A stretch of 64,000 bases of DNA from Chelatococcus sp. (GCA_003248805.1 QFQY01000014.1:111884-175883), one strand, 5' to 3'; counted from the first letter of the stretch, positions 25,458-34,577 are shown. Numbers and translations are program-made. The notes: generated by a model not told the origin, from the letters alone.

Positions 25458-25850
25458 TCAGCCTCCAAAAGACAGCTTCAGCACGGCGAAGACGCTGGCG
25501 GCGCCCACCGCGAGCGCGAAGAAGGTGTTGGCCATCACGGCGAGAACCTTCAGGCCCTCTCCGTGAATGTAGTCCTCGATCACGACCTGCATGCCCAGGC
25601 GCATATGCACGCAGGCCGAGAGGATGAAGAGGAGCGCGAGGATCGCCACGCAAGGCTGGCTCAGGATCGCGACCGCCGCCGGATAGGGCTTGCCGACCAG
25701 CGAGACGGTCACGCCGACGAAGATGATCGCGAGGATCAGGTTGGAGACGGCGGTGACGCGCTGGAGCCAGAAATGGCCGGTTCCGGATTTCGCGGAGCCG
25801 AGACCGCGAACGCGGCCGAGCGGGGTGCGCAGCGAGGATTTGGATTGCAT
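25458..25850 (-). CDS. sdhD: Succinate dehydrogenase, hydrophobic membrane anchor protein
   Basis: A 130-residue membrane anchor of complex II with three membrane helices, the first around WLQRVTAVSNLILAIIFV. The third helix region has HMRLGMQVVIEDYIHGEGLK, the family pattern with heme- or quinone-side residues. It lies between sdhC and sdhA in the normal order C-D-A, with gaps of 11 and 4 bases. Confidence 0.92.
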   Translation of the reverse strand: MQSKSSLRTPLGRVRGLGSAKSGTGHFWLQRVTAVSNLILAIIFVGVTVSLVGKPYPAAVAILSQPCVAILALLFILSACVHMRLGMQVVIEDYIHGEGLKVLAVMANTFFALAVGAASVFAVLKLSFGG

Positions 25851-25861
25851 GTCCGGTCTCC

Positions 25862-26257
25862 TCAGCGCACGGCGTAGGCGATGATCCAGACGAGCAGGGT
25901 CAGCCCGGCGGATACGAAGACGCTGTATTTGGCGAGGCTCATCCGGGACTGCAGGTCGAAGCCCCGGCCCGTGTCCCAGATCAGGTGACGCACGCCGCCG
26001 ACCATGTGGTGCAGCAGCGCGAAGCTGTAGAGAAAGAGCACGAGCCGGCCGAGGAAGGAGCCTGCGATCCACTGCGCGGTATCGTAGGCCGCGGGGCCGG
26101 AGGCGGCTGCGACGAGCCAGGCGGCGATCAGCACAGTCCCCGCATAGAGGGCAGAGCCGGTGGCGCGGTGGGCGATGGACATCGCCATCGTCCAGGACCA
26201 GCGATAAATCTGCAGATGCGGCGATAGCGGGCGCGCCGCGGGCTTGACCTCAGCCAC
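25862..26257 (-). CDS. sdhC: Succinate dehydrogenase cytochrome b556 subunit
   Basis: A 131-residue membrane subunit with RPLSPHLQIYRW at the N-terminus (family signature), three membrane helices and the SIAHRATGSAL segment. The heme histidine lies in LLHHMVGGVRHLIWD. It begins with GTG and is the first gene of the minus-strand sdh operon. The 154 bases upstream are AT-richer than average and probably hold its promoter. Confidence 0.93.
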   Translation of the reverse strand: MAEVKPAARPLSPHLQIYRWSWTMAMSIAHRATGSALYAGTVLIAAWLVAAASGPAAYDTAQWIAGSFLGRLVLFLYSFALLHHMVGGVRHLIWDTGRGFDLQSRMSLAKYSVFVSAGLTLLVWIIAYAVR

Positions 26258-26411
26258 TTAATCTTCTCCGGCTCGTCGGTTCCGCAGGCGGAACCGCCCC
26301 ATTTGGGATCGTTCTAGAGTGATTGGCTGTGTAACGAAACCCCGATCCTGCTGCAATGCGGCAGGCGGCAGGGAAAGTTACAGAATATGAAATCTGTCAT
26401 TCTTCTGTGGC

Positions 26412-27464
26412 TCAACGCGGCAGCAGCGCCCAGTAATCGAAGTCGAGCAGCACGCCGGGGGCGTAGCCCTCGCCATCCCTGAGCGGAAAATCTGCACAGG
26501 GCTGGTCGCGCGTCGCCACCAGCCGCAGGCGCAGGGCGCCGAGATCGTCCCGGCCCGGCAGGGTCGCCCTCTCGAGAACCTCGCTCCAGGCATAGACGGT
26601 GCCGCCGGCGAAGAGGGGTGCGACATGGCGCCCGCCGTTGATGGCGGCGATGTGGATGGCGTTGCCGAGCCCGTTGAAGGACAGAGCCCGCGCGAGGCTG
26701 ATGACATGGCCGCCATAGATCAGCCGCTTGCCGAAGCGGGTGTCGCGGGCCTGATGGGCGTCGAAATGCACCTTGGCCGTGTTCTGGTAGAGGCGGGTTG
26801 CGAGCTGGTGCTCGGCTTCCTCGACCGTCATGCCGTCGACATGGTCGATGCGCTCGCCGACGGCATAGTCCCCCCAGCGGAAGGGTGAACCGGCCAGGGC
26901 GAGGTCGTAGGCCGCGGACTCGAGGCGTGGCCACTGCGCGGCGAGCTCGGTGGCCGGCACGGCCGCGGGCAGGTCCGGGACCGAGGCCGGCGCGGCGTTC
27001 CCACCTGGCTCGCGGCGGCGCACGAGAACCCAGCGGACATAGGCGAGGACGACCTCGCCGTGCTGGTTGCGGCCGGTGGAGCGGACATAGACGATGCCGG
27101 TGTCGCCCGCCGAGGTGGGCTTCAGCCCGATGACCTCCGAGACCGTCGACAGCGTGTCGCCCGGGAAGACCGGACGCAGGAAGCGGCTATCCGCATAGCC
27201 GAGATTGGCGACGGCGTTGAGCGAGATATCCGGCACCGTCTTGCCGAAGACGATGTGGAAGACGAGCATGTCGTCGACGGGCGCCTCCGGATAGCCCAGC
27301 GCGCGGGCGAAGGCCCGCGAGGACTGCACCGCGAAGCGCGGGCCGTAGAGGGCCGTGTAAAGCGCGACGTCGCCTGCGGTCACCGTGCGCGGGGTGGCAT
27401 GGACAATCGTCTCGCCGAGGCGGAAATCCTCGAAATAGCGACCTGCATTGGTTTTCGTGGACAT
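26412..27464 (-). CDS. MaoC family dehydratase, mesaconyl-CoA hydratase-like
   Basis: A 350-residue protein with two MaoC-like hot-dog halves. The N-terminal half starts GRYFEDFRLGETIVHATPRT and contains ALYGPRFAVQSS. The C-terminal half contains HFDAHQARDTRFGKRLIYGG, with the Asp/His pair of hydratases. Length and layout match the mesaconyl-C1-CoA hydratase of the ethylmalonyl-CoA pathway, which hydrates mesaconyl-CoA to beta-methylmalyl-CoA. A CitE/malyl-CoA lyase-like gene, a plausible next enzyme, lies 2 kb away on the other strand. It is cytoplasmic. ATG 27464 was chosen over the upstream ATG at 27506 because it gives the family N-terminus. Confidence 0.8.
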   Translation of the reverse strand: MSTKTNAGRYFEDFRLGETIVHATPRTVTAGDVALYTALYGPRFAVQSSRAFARALGYPEAPVDDMLVFHIVFGKTVPDISLNAVANLGYADSRFLRPVFPGDTLSTVSEVIGLKPTSAGDTGIVYVRSTGRNQHGEVVLAYVRWVLVRRREPGGNAAPASVPDLPAAVPATELAAQWPRLESAAYDLALAGSPFRWGDYAVGERIDHVDGMTVEEAEHQLATRLYQNTAKVHFDAHQARDTRFGKRLIYGGHVISLARALSFNGLGNAIHIAAINGGRHVAPLFAGGTVYAWSEVLERATLPGRDDLGALRLRLVATRDQPCADFPLRDGEGYAPGVLLDFDYWALLPR

Positions 27465-27549
27465 GGCGCGCTCGCTCGTGCGGGACCGGATAGTGCGCCG
27501 CGGCATGACGGCGCGTCCAGCCCCGACGAAAGGTGTGTGCGACCGTCAC

Positions 27550-27628
27550 CGTCATTGCGAGCGTAGCGAAGCAATCCAGTCTCGTTGAGCACGGGGATCA
27601 GAATTGCTTCGCTACGCTCGCAATGACG
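27550..27628. repeat. CGTCATTGCGAGCG-type palindromic repeat, copy 1
   Basis: A 79-bp inverted repeat. The left arm starts CGTCATTGCGAGCGTAGCGA and reaches AGCAATCC, and the right arm GAATTGCTTCGCTACGCTCG ends with CAATGACG. Arms of about 26 bp pair with one or two mismatches around a loop of about 25 bases. It stands just past the 3' end of the DUF429 fusion gene and before the MaoC gene. The same repeat type occurs at 47808-47888. Confidence 0.85.
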
Positions 27629-27637
27629 GGTGGGCGC

Positions 27638-29368
27638 TTACCCCACCAGCGACGCCAGCTTCGGCAGGTCCACATTCGCGCCGCAGACCAGGACGCCGAG
27701 GCGCTCGCCGGGCGCGGGCTGGTAGGCGCCGCATAGCCGGGCTCCGAGCGCGGCTGCCCCGCCGGGCTCGATCGCGAGGCGGAAATCGCGCCAGAGCGTC
27801 TTCTGCGCGTCGGTGATCGCCTCGTCGGGCACGAGCACGACATGGTCGACCGCGTCCTTGCAGATCTCGTAGACGAGCGGCCCGACATTGCGGGCGCCGA
27901 GCGAATCCGCCGCTACCGAGGCGACCTTGACCTCGACGGCGCCCTTGGCCTCCAGCGCCGCCTGCAAGGCGCGCGAGCCTTCCGGCTCGACGCCGACGAC
28001 CTTGACCTTGCTGCCGGCGAACCAGGAGGCGATGCCCGAAATCAGCCCGCCGCCGCCGACCGCGACCAGCACCGTGTCGAGATCGGGCTCCTGAAGGTCC
28101 CATTCGCGCCCGAGCGTGCCCTGGCCCGCGATGGTCTCCTTCGCGGCGAAGGGATGGATCTTGAGCGCGCCGGTTTCCGCCACGAAGCGGTCGCAGGCGG
28201 CCTGGGCGTCGTCATATTGCGCGCCGCCGATCACGACCTCGGCGCCGAAGCGGCGGATCGCCTCGACCTTGGCGGCGGGCGAGATCTCGGGGACGAAGAT
28301 CGTCGCCTTCACCCCGCGCGTCATGGCGGCATAGGCCACCGCCGCGCCGTGATTGCCGCCCGAGGCCGCCGAGACGCCGGCTGCTGGAATATCGAGCGAG
28401 AGCAGGTTGTTGAAAGCGCCGCGCGTCTTGAAGGAGCCGGCATGCTGCAGGCATTCGAGCTTGAGCGAGATGTCCGCCTGCGATCCGAAGGCGCCCTTGC
28501 CGAGCCTCATCACCGGCGTCACGCGGGCATGGCCGGCGATGCGCGCGGCCGCGGCTTCGATCATCGGGCGGGTGACGGGGCGTTCGGTCATGGCGGGTTC
28601 CTGCGACGGCATCGGCTTGGGACAGGGGCTGCGCTCGGGCGAGAAGGTCCAGATCGCGATGGGCAGCCCGTGGCTATCGCGTCCCGGCGGGTCGGGGAAG
28701 GGCTTCCCGCGCCCGGCCGCGATGTGCCGGGCGACGACCAGAGCCGCCAGCGCGTCGAGCGCATCGTCCGCGGCCGCACCGCGTGGCGGACGGGCGTGCG
28801 CGAGCGACGAGGGGATGCCGGCGGCGATCAGCAGCGCCCGGCGCTCGGCCATGCCGGCGGGATTGATCGCGCCCTTGATCTTCTTGGGGTGGAGCAGGGG
28901 CGCTCCGTTCAGCGTGCGGAAGGCAAGTTCCGGGTGGACCTCGTAGACCCGATCGCGAAGCGGTGGCCGGCTCCGCAGGAGCAGATCGACCTCGCGAATC
29001 TTCGGGAAGAGATGGAAGCCCTGCCTGGAGACCTTGCGGGGCGGTTCGGAGTGTTCGAGCGCGAGGCCGCAGGCCAGCCGATAGTCGGATGCCTCGACGG
29101 CGGCGCGCGCGGGAATCGAGAAGACGGAGGATTGCCGCGCGCCGAGCAGCGGGCGCACGAGCTGCTCGGGGCCGCGGCCTGCGCCCAGCACCCGGTCGGG
29201 CAGGCCGATCGGCATGTCGACGGCGACGAGTTCTATCGCCTTCGGGCCGTCGAACAGCTCCGAGAGGTCGCGGACCACGCGCAGCAGCGCCGCCCCGTCG
29301 CCCGCCGCGTCGTCAAGCGCGGCGATCCAGCCCGCCTTGCACCCATCCACGCCCGCGAGCCTCGCCAT
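27638..29368 (-). CDS. DUF429 domain fused to threonine/serine dehydratase
   Basis: One uninterrupted 576-codon frame with two unrelated parts. Residues 1 to about 245 are a DUF429 protein (GVDGCKAGWIAAL, VAVDMPIGLPD, VYEVHPELAF), a family thought to have an RNase H-like fold. Residues 260-576 are a PLP-dependent threonine/serine dehydratase: the PLP lysine is Lys314 in GSFKTRGA, with the SGGNHGAAVAYAA segment and the phosphate loop VGGGGLISG. The dehydratase could also start alone at ATG 28591 (residue 260), which has an AGGA eight bases upstream. So the DNA may encode a fusion, a separate enzyme, or both. A proline-rich linker (SPCPKPMPSQEPA) joins the parts. Confidence 0.8.
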   Translation of the reverse strand: MARLAGVDGCKAGWIAALDDAAGDGAALLRVVRDLSELFDGPKAIELVAVDMPIGLPDRVLGAGRGPEQLVRPLLGARQSSVFSIPARAAVEASDYRLACGLALEHSEPPRKVSRQGFHLFPKIREVDLLLRSRPPLRDRVYEVHPELAFRTLNGAPLLHPKKIKGAINPAGMAERRALLIAAGIPSSLAHARPPRGAAADDALDALAALVVARHIAAGRGKPFPDPPGRDSHGLPIAIWTFSPERSPCPKPMPSQEPAMTERPVTRPMIEAAAARIAGHARVTPVMRLGKGAFGSQADISLKLECLQHAGSFKTRGAFNNLLSLDIPAAGVSAASGGNHGAAVAYAAMTRGVKATIFVPEISPAAKVEAIRRFGAEVVIGGAQYDDAQAACDRFVAETGALKIHPFAAKETIAGQGTLGREWDLQEPDLDTVLVAVGGGGLISGIASWFAGSKVKVVGVEPEGSRALQAALEAKGAVEVKVASVAADSLGARNVGPLVYEICKDAVDHVVLVPDEAITDAQKTLWRDFRLAIEPGGAAALGARLCGAYQPAPGERLGVLVCGANVDLPKLASLVG

Positions 29369-29457
29369 TCTTCGCCTCCCGATCGCGTCCTGCGGAGCGT
29401 TGTTGCATCGCCGTCACGTCTGGTGTGCACTGCAACCAAATCGACGAGGAAAACGCC

Positions 29458-30333
29458 ATGCCCATCATCCGCCCCCGCCGCAGCGTCCTCTATATGCCCG
29501 GCTCCAATGCGCGCGCGCTGGAAAAGGCGCGCGAGATCGCCGCCGACGCCCTGATCCTCGACCTGGAAGACGCGGTGGCGCCCGACGTCAAGGACACGGC
29601 CCGCGAACAGGTCTGCGCGGCGGTGAAGGCCGGCGGCTACGGTCGCCGCGAAATCGTGATCCGCACCAACGGCATCGATACGCCCTGGTTCAAGGCCGAC
29701 CTCGCCGCCGCGGCCGAGGCGAAGCCCGACGCGATCCTCATTCCGAAGGTCTCGACGCCCGAAACGCTCCAGCAGGTCGGAACGCTGCTGGAAGGTCTCT
29801 GGGCCGACCCGGCGATCCGCGTCTGGGCGATGGTCGAGACGCCTCTCGCCATTCTCGACATCGAACGCATCGCACGCGCCGCGCGCGACCGGCGCACCCG
29901 CCTCGCCTGCTTCGTGATGGGCACGAACGACCTCGCCAAGGAGACGCGCGCGCGCTTCGTGCCGGGGCGGGCGCCGATGCTGCCCTGGCTGACCAGCGCC
30001 GTGCTGGCCGCCCGCGCCCATGGCATCGACATCGTCGACGGCGTCTACAACGATCTCAAGGACGAGGCCGGGTTCCGGGCCGAATGCGAACAGGGCCGCG
30101 ATCTCGGCTTCGACGGCAAGACGCTGATCCATCCGGCTCAGGTGGCCGTGGCCAACGAGGTCTTCGCCCCCGACGACGCCGAACTGAGCCGCGCCCGCGC
30201 CATCATCGCGGCCTTCGCGCTGCCGGAGAATGCCGGCAAGGGCGCGATCCAGCTCGACGGGCGCATGGTCGAGCTGCTGCACGCCGAGATGGCGAAGCGG
30301 GTCGTGGCGCTGAGCGAGGCCATTGCGGGCTGA
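29458..30333 (+). CDS. CoA ester lyase, CitE/malyl-CoA lyase family
   Basis: A 291-residue HpcH/HpaI aldolase of the CitE branch. The start RRSVLYMPGSNARALEKA is typical, and LILDLEDAVAPDVKD carries the acidic metal site. A second metal ligand is in WAMVETPLAI, and the end has the FDGKTLIHPAQV motif. The family cleaves or hydrolyses CoA esters such as citramalyl-, malyl- or beta-methylmalyl-CoA, and members of this length include (3S)-malyl-CoA thioesterases. The nearby mesaconyl-CoA hydratase-like gene favours the ethylmalonyl-CoA or a related C4/C5-dicarboxylate route. It starts at ATG 29458 with GAGGA upstream and is divergent from the fusion gene. Confidence 0.85.
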   Translation: MPIIRPRRSVLYMPGSNARALEKAREIAADALILDLEDAVAPDVKDTAREQVCAAVKAGGYGRREIVIRTNGIDTPWFKADLAAAAEAKPDAILIPKVSTPETLQQVGTLLEGLWADPAIRVWAMVETPLAILDIERIARAARDRRTRLACFVMGTNDLAKETRARFVPGRAPMLPWLTSAVLAARAHGIDIVDGVYNDLKDEAGFRAECEQGRDLGFDGKTLIHPAQVAVANEVFAPDDAELSRARAIIAAFALPENAGKGAIQLDGRMVELLHAEMAKRVVALSEAIAG

Positions 30334-30392
30334 GTTTCGTCCGCGCGTACGGGACGATGAAGCGCGTCCTTCCGGCCATGGCATCCGGTATC

Positions 30393-30420
30393 AAATAAAA
30401 AGGGCCGCACGAGCGGCCCT
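30393..30420 (-). terminator. Intrinsic terminator of ppa
   Basis: On the minus strand an 8-bp stem (AGGGCCGC, loop TCGT, GCGGCCCT; top-strand arms 30401-30408 and 30413-30420) is followed by TTTTTATTTGA. It stands 51 bases past the ppa stop. It may also slow transcription coming from the convergent lyase gene. Confidence 0.85.
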
Positions 30421-30471
30421 TCCGTCCTTCGCCTGCGACGCAGGCCTTTTCATCCTTCGGGGAAGACGGCT

Positions 30472-31011
30472 TCAGCCCTTCTTGGCGGCCTTGGCGCGTT
30501 CCATCGCCTCGACGATGAGTTGCTTGGCCTTGGCGGCGTCCCCCCAGCCGGTGAGCTTGACCCACTTGCCGGGCTCCAGATCCTTGTAGTGCTCGAAGAA
30601 GTGTTGGATCTGGTCGAGCGTGATCTGCGGCAGGTCCGTGTAATTATGGACGTTCTCGTAGCGCTTGGTCAGCTTCGGAACCGGCACGGCGATGATCTTC
30701 TCGTCGCCGCCGCCCTCGTCCTCCATCATCATCACGCCGATGGGACGCACGGCGATGTAGGAACCGGGGATCAGCGGGCGGGTGTTGGCGACCAGCACGT
30801 CGCAGGGGTCGCCATCTTCCGAGAGCGTATGCGGGATGAAGCCGTAGTTCCCCGGATAGCGCATCGGGGTGTAGAGGAAGCGGTCGACGAACAGCGTGCC
30901 GGCCTCCTTGTCCATCTCGTACTTGATCGGCTCGCCGCCGATGGCCACCTCGATGACCACATTGACTTCGTCCGGGGGATTCTTGCCGATGGAGATGGCG
31001 TCGAGGCGCAT
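30472..31011 (-). CDS. ppa: Inorganic pyrophosphatase
   Basis: A 179-residue soluble family I pyrophosphatase, which splits PPi to two phosphates in the cytoplasm and pulls biosynthetic reactions forward. The signature DGDPCDVLV carries the metal-binding aspartates. The active-site segments NYGFIPHT and the Lys/Tyr-rich KLTKRYENVHNY are intact. The conserved start is MRLDAISIG at ATG 31011. An in-frame upstream ATG at 31035 is less likely. A single-gene unit with its own terminator. Confidence 0.96.
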   Translation of the reverse strand: MRLDAISIGKNPPDEVNVVIEVAIGGEPIKYEMDKEAGTLFVDRFLYTPMRYPGNYGFIPHTLSEDGDPCDVLVANTRPLIPGSYIAVRPIGVMMMEDEGGGDEKIIAVPVPKLTKRYENVHNYTDLPQITLDQIQHFFEHYKDLEPGKWVKLTGWGDAAKAKQLIVEAMERAKAAKKG

Positions 31012-31188
31012 TTGTCGTGACCTGTCGGTGAACAAAACCGGGGCGCCTTATGCGCGTTCGGGCGCCAAAGGCCAAGCCCAACCTTTACAAAAGGTAAAGC
31101 GCCCCGGATTTGCGCGTCGCCGCTCGCGCTGCTATCGGCTCGCCATGACGACCATCGAAGCCACGGCCACGGCGCCGGGAATCCGGCC

Positions 31189-31911
31189 TTGCTGAACCGG
31201 ATGCGCCCCGACGAGGAACGCTATGCGCGCCGCATGGCCCGCATCGCGCGCTGGGACCGGCCCATCGAAGGCAAGGCCGCGCGGTTCAGGGCCTGGGCCA
31301 ATATGCTGCTGGTCGACCACGGTATCTTCCGCCTCGCCTATCTCAACGCCCATCGGGTGACGCCGCAGCTGTGGCGGGCGGCGCAGCCCGCTCCAGGCCA
31401 GATCGCGCGCTTCGCCCGGGCCGGGGTGAAGACCATCGTCAATCTGCGCGGCGGGCGCGAGCATGGCTCCTGGCCGCTGCAGCGCGAGGCCTGCGAGCGG
31501 CACGGCATCGCGCTCGTCGATTTCGTGCTGCGCTCGCGCGGCGCGCCGGATCGCGAGACCATCCTGGGCGCCAAAGCGTTCTTCGCCTCGCTGGAGGAGC
31601 CGGCGCTGGTCCATTGCAAGTCGGGCGCGGATCGGGCGGGCTTCTTCTCGGCGCTCTACCTGCTGATCCACGAGGGCCGTCCGCTCGACGAGGCGACGCG
31701 CCAGCTCTCGCTGCGCTACGGCCATTTCCGCTTCGCCAAGACCGGCATTCTGGATGCGTTCTTCGATGCCTATCGCCGCGAGGGCGCGGCTCGGGGCATG
31801 GCCTTTCTCGACTGGGTCGAGACTGTCTACGATCCGCAGCGGCTGGAGCGCGAGTTCCGCCCCGGCTTCTTCTCGTCGCTGCTGGCCGACCGGCTGATCC
31901 GGCGGGAATAG
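31189..31911 (+). CDS. Tyrosine/dual-specificity protein phosphatase family protein
   Basis: A 240-residue protein with the cysteine phosphatase P-loop HCKSGADRAGFF, nucleophile Cys143, and an upstream KTIVNLRGGREHGSW segment that is common in Siw14-like or DSP-type phosphatases. The substrate could be a phosphoprotein or a phosphoinositide-like lipid. TTG 31189 has a GGGA eight bases upstream. ATG 31201 is the alternative, with a poor ribosome site. No membrane segments. It stands alone between ppa (divergent) and a flippase gene (convergent), though a link with surface polysaccharide made by that neighbour is possible. Confidence 0.85.
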   Translation: MLNRMRPDEERYARRMARIARWDRPIEGKAARFRAWANMLLVDHGIFRLAYLNAHRVTPQLWRAAQPAPGQIARFARAGVKTIVNLRGGREHGSWPLQREACERHGIALVDFVLRSRGAPDRETILGAKAFFASLEEPALVHCKSGADRAGFFSALYLLIHEGRPLDEATRQLSLRYGHFRFAKTGILDAFFDAYRREGAARGMAFLDWVETVYDPQRLEREFRPGFFSSLLADRLIRRE

Positions 31912-31953
31912 AGCGCCGGGCCGGATCTCGGTTTCAGAGGCCGTCCCTACCGC

Positions 31954-33492
31954 TCAACGTGCCGCGCCGCTGAAGGCGAGGCCGGATTCATCGGCGCCGA
32001 TATCGTCACCGAGGCCGATCCAGATGAACAGGACATGCGCCAGCGTGCGGGCGATCGAGATGAGGCCCACGGCATAGAGCAGGGCCGGCGTCAGGTGTCC
32101 GAACCAGAGCATCGTCGCGATGACCGCCAGCAGCGCGACGGCGTTGGTGGCCACTTGCCAGGACGGGCGGCGCGTCAGGGCCGCGATGTCGTGCAGGGGT
32201 GTCACGAGAGCGATGCCCCCGTAGAACAGCGCCATGATCGCGATGATGTGACCGACCCCGTCCCATTTCGTTCCGTCGAGCAGGCCGTCGACCAGAGCGA
32301 CGCCCAGGGCTATCGAAGCGAACAGGGCGATCGCCGCGGCGATGAGCCCGAGCATCGCCAGCCGGACCCAGAACTGCCGGCGCGGGCCGGAATAGAAGCG
32401 CAGCCGGTTGAGCAGCGGCGGACTGGAGACCGTTCCGAACATCTGTGTCGGTACGTCGAGCAGGCGCATCGCCAGTGCGACATGGGCGGCGAGCAGCGCA
32501 TTGGCCGCATAAGGCAGGGCCAGGAGCGGCGCGACGGTGAAGCCGTAGGACAGGAGCGCCGAAGGCAGGAGCAGGCGCGGGGCGTCCCGCCAGTGCCAGG
32601 CTGCGGCGAGGAGCCCTTGCGCCGACCACCGAGCCGGCCGCACCAGCGCCAGCAGGCTCGCGCGCCGGCGGCGCAGGAGGTACACCCCCGCCATGGCGTG
32701 GCCCAAGGCGTCGGCGAGGAACAGGGCGAGGGCCTTTGGCTCGAAGATCGCGATCAGCAGCAACATCAGGACAGGCTGGATCATCGCCTGCACGACATTG
32801 CTGTTCCCCACCGAGCGGAAGTCTCCTTCCGCCGTGGCTTCGGCCCAGAGCAGGCGCAGGGCCGTGCGGGCAGCCAGCGAAACGAAGAAGATCAGCGCCA
32901 CGGCGGGCGCGATGCGGCCGAGCCCGGCGAGAATGGCCAGCACCAGGGCCGCCAACCCGAGAAAGATCGCGCCGACGCACAGCGCCAAGCGGAAAGCGCG
33001 CCCGAGATGGCCTCGGTCGCTGCTTCGGAAGAAGACGGCCTCCAGCCGCAGCAACGCGCCGATCGAGACGAAGGTCGCCGCGGCGGAAAACACCGCGAAG
33101 GCGGCGAAGATCGGCGGCGGGCAGAACATGGCCGCAACGACCAGGCCCCAGACCGAGATCAGCCGGGCCTGCACGAAGCGCAGCCCGAGCATGGCGGCGG
33201 AGCCGAAACTCGATCTGAAAGCCGGGGCCCGCGCCGCGACGAAGCGACGTCCGCGCGCGAGGACGAGCGACGGTCGGCTGAGCGGAAAGGTCGCTCTTTC
33301 CAGGATCACATGCGCGGCCATGTCGGCATCCACAGCTGGACCAACGGGCAGACCGTCGTCCGGCATGCCGGCATTGTCGCTGGAGGGCGAGCGGTCGGCA
33401 GGCGCGATCACGACCGATCGACCTTCGAGGAGAGACGCTGCGCCAACATGGTTAACAGGGTGTAAATCGCCAATACGTTCAACCGGGGACAT
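31954..33492 (-). CDS. Polysaccharide flippase-like membrane protein (Wzx/MOP-type)
   Basis: A 512-residue protein whose first 100 residues are soluble and weakly conserved, followed by about 12 hydrophobic helices (for example LISVWGLVVAAMFCPPPIF, VGAIFLGLAALVLAILAGL, AVALLAVIATMLWFG). The pattern fits oligosaccharide flippases of the MOP superfamily, which move lipid-linked sugars across the inner membrane. I see no single decisive motif, so the family is inferred from topology. ATG 33492 has GGAG eight bases upstream. It is a lone gene here; no glycosyltransferases flank it. Confidence 0.65.
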   Translation of the reverse strand: MSPVERIGDLHPVNHVGAASLLEGRSVVIAPADRSPSSDNAGMPDDGLPVGPAVDADMAAHVILERATFPLSRPSLVLARGRRFVAARAPAFRSSFGSAAMLGLRFVQARLISVWGLVVAAMFCPPPIFAAFAVFSAAATFVSIGALLRLEAVFFRSSDRGHLGRAFRLALCVGAIFLGLAALVLAILAGLGRIAPAVALIFFVSLAARTALRLLWAEATAEGDFRSVGNSNVVQAMIQPVLMLLLIAIFEPKALALFLADALGHAMAGVYLLRRRRASLLALVRPARWSAQGLLAAAWHWRDAPRLLLPSALLSYGFTVAPLLALPYAANALLAAHVALAMRLLDVPTQMFGTVSSPPLLNRLRFYSGPRRQFWVRLAMLGLIAAAIALFASIALGVALVDGLLDGTKWDGVGHIIAIMALFYGGIALVTPLHDIAALTRRPSWQVATNAVALLAVIATMLWFGHLTPALLYAVGLISIARTLAHVLFIWIGLGDDIGADESGLAFSGAAR

Positions 33493-33553
33493 CGTCGACG
33501 CTCCCCCCACCCCACGGGGAGCGCCACGCATGAAACCGGGCCTTCTCTGTGGT

Positions 33554-34075
33554 TCAGACGAAGCGCGTCTTCAGGGCCTCGAAGCCCTTTAGCTGATCCG
33601 GCAGCAATTCGCGATGCGCATCTCGCCGCACGAAGACCTTGAACATGACCTCGCCCGCGCCGTTGAAGAACTGGACCGAGCAGGCGCGCCGGCCCTGCGC
33701 CGTCGCGCGGTCGACCAGATAGATCGCCTGGCAGTTCTGGGCCTTGATATGGCCGCCGATCGGGCTGTCGCCATGGATGTTGTAGTAGCCATGGCCGAAG
33801 CTGCCGACCGGCAGCGAGCCGACGCATTCCAGAACGACATCCGGGGTGTGCATCAGGAACAGCACCTCGCCCCAGGTCGCCAACTCCTGCCAGAGTTCCT
33901 CGAAACGTTCCGGCGCGACGAGCAGCCGCTGCTCGGCGGGGAGCGCCTCCAGCGCGACGCGGGTGGAGACGCCCGCCTCGCGGGCAATCGCCTCGATCAG
34001 CCCATCCGGCTTGGCGGCCAGGAGGTCGCGGACATGCTCGACGGGGGTGCGGCTCGCCGCTTCCACGGTGGTCAT
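33554..34075 (-). CDS. hutX: Heme utilisation cytosolic carrier HutX/ChuX family protein
   Basis: A 173-residue HutX/ChuX-family protein, which binds heme in the cytoplasm and hands it to a heme-degrading enzyme. The typical segments are an N-terminal helical part (LLAAKPDGLIEAIAREAGVS), then WGEVLFLMHTPDVVLEC and GYYNIHGDSPIGGHIK, and a final FFNGAGEVMFKVFVRRD. It lies 10 bases after the heme oxygenase gene on the minus strand, and is divergent from hmuTUV. Confidence 0.92.
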   Translation of the reverse strand: MTTVEAASRTPVEHVRDLLAAKPDGLIEAIAREAGVSTRVALEALPAEQRLLVAPERFEELWQELATWGEVLFLMHTPDVVLECVGSLPVGSFGHGYYNIHGDSPIGGHIKAQNCQAIYLVDRATAQGRRACSVQFFNGAGEVMFKVFVRRDAHRELLPDQLKGFEALKTRFV

Positions 34076-34085
34076 CGCCGCCCCC

Positions 34086-34433
34086 TTACTCCGCCGCCTG
34101 GCGCGGCAGGTGCGGGTTGGCCTCGCTGAGCACGGTCTCGAAGCCCTCGAACTCCGGATGGCCGAGGAAGACGGGCGTTTCGCGCGGCTTGCCGGCGTTG
34201 CGGTGCGAATCGCGGAACTGTTCGGATTTCGTCCAGACGACGAAATCGTCCTTCGAGGCCCAGGTCGTGTGCGAGGAGTAGAGCGTGTGGTCGTCCTTCT
34301 CCGGCCCCTTGAGGAGATGGAAGGCGATGAAGCCGGGCATCTCGTCGAGCCGGGTCTTGCGCGACGACCAGATGCCCTCGAACGCGGCCTCTTCTCCCTT
34401 GATGACCTTGAAGCGGTTCATGGCGATGAACAT
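34086..34433 (-). CDS. hmuQ: Heme-degrading monooxygenase, HmuQ/IsdG-like (ABM domain)
   Basis: A 115-residue antibiotic-biosynthesis-monooxygenase-like protein. The N-terminus MFIAMNRFKVIKGEEAAFE and the segment PGFIAFHLLKGPE match the rhizobial HmuQ/HmuD heme oxygenases, and HTLYSSHTTWASKDDFVVW carries the catalytic Trp/Asn region of the IsdG fold. It should open the heme ring and release iron in the cytoplasm. It is the first gene of the hmuQ-hutX unit, and its 5' region faces hmuT across a 236-base regulatory space. Confidence 0.88.
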   Translation of the reverse strand: MFIAMNRFKVIKGEEAAFEGIWSSRKTRLDEMPGFIAFHLLKGPEKDDHTLYSSHTTWASKDDFVVWTKSEQFRDSHRNAGKPRETPVFLGHPEFEGFETVLSEANPHLPRQAAE

Positions 34434-34577
34434 CGGGCGATTCCTGCTTTCTCGAGCCGTTTGACCGGCCTATCCGTCGGATATGGGTGGTCCAAGCAAC
34501 TGTCGTCGCCCGGACACCGAACTCACTTGACCGCTTCTAGTAAAGCTGAATATCAACGTCAATAATCACGATGCGAT

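Noticed and set aside
23546..25627. Plus-strand frame across sdhA
   Set aside because: Antisense shadow of a complete SdhA; no domain.
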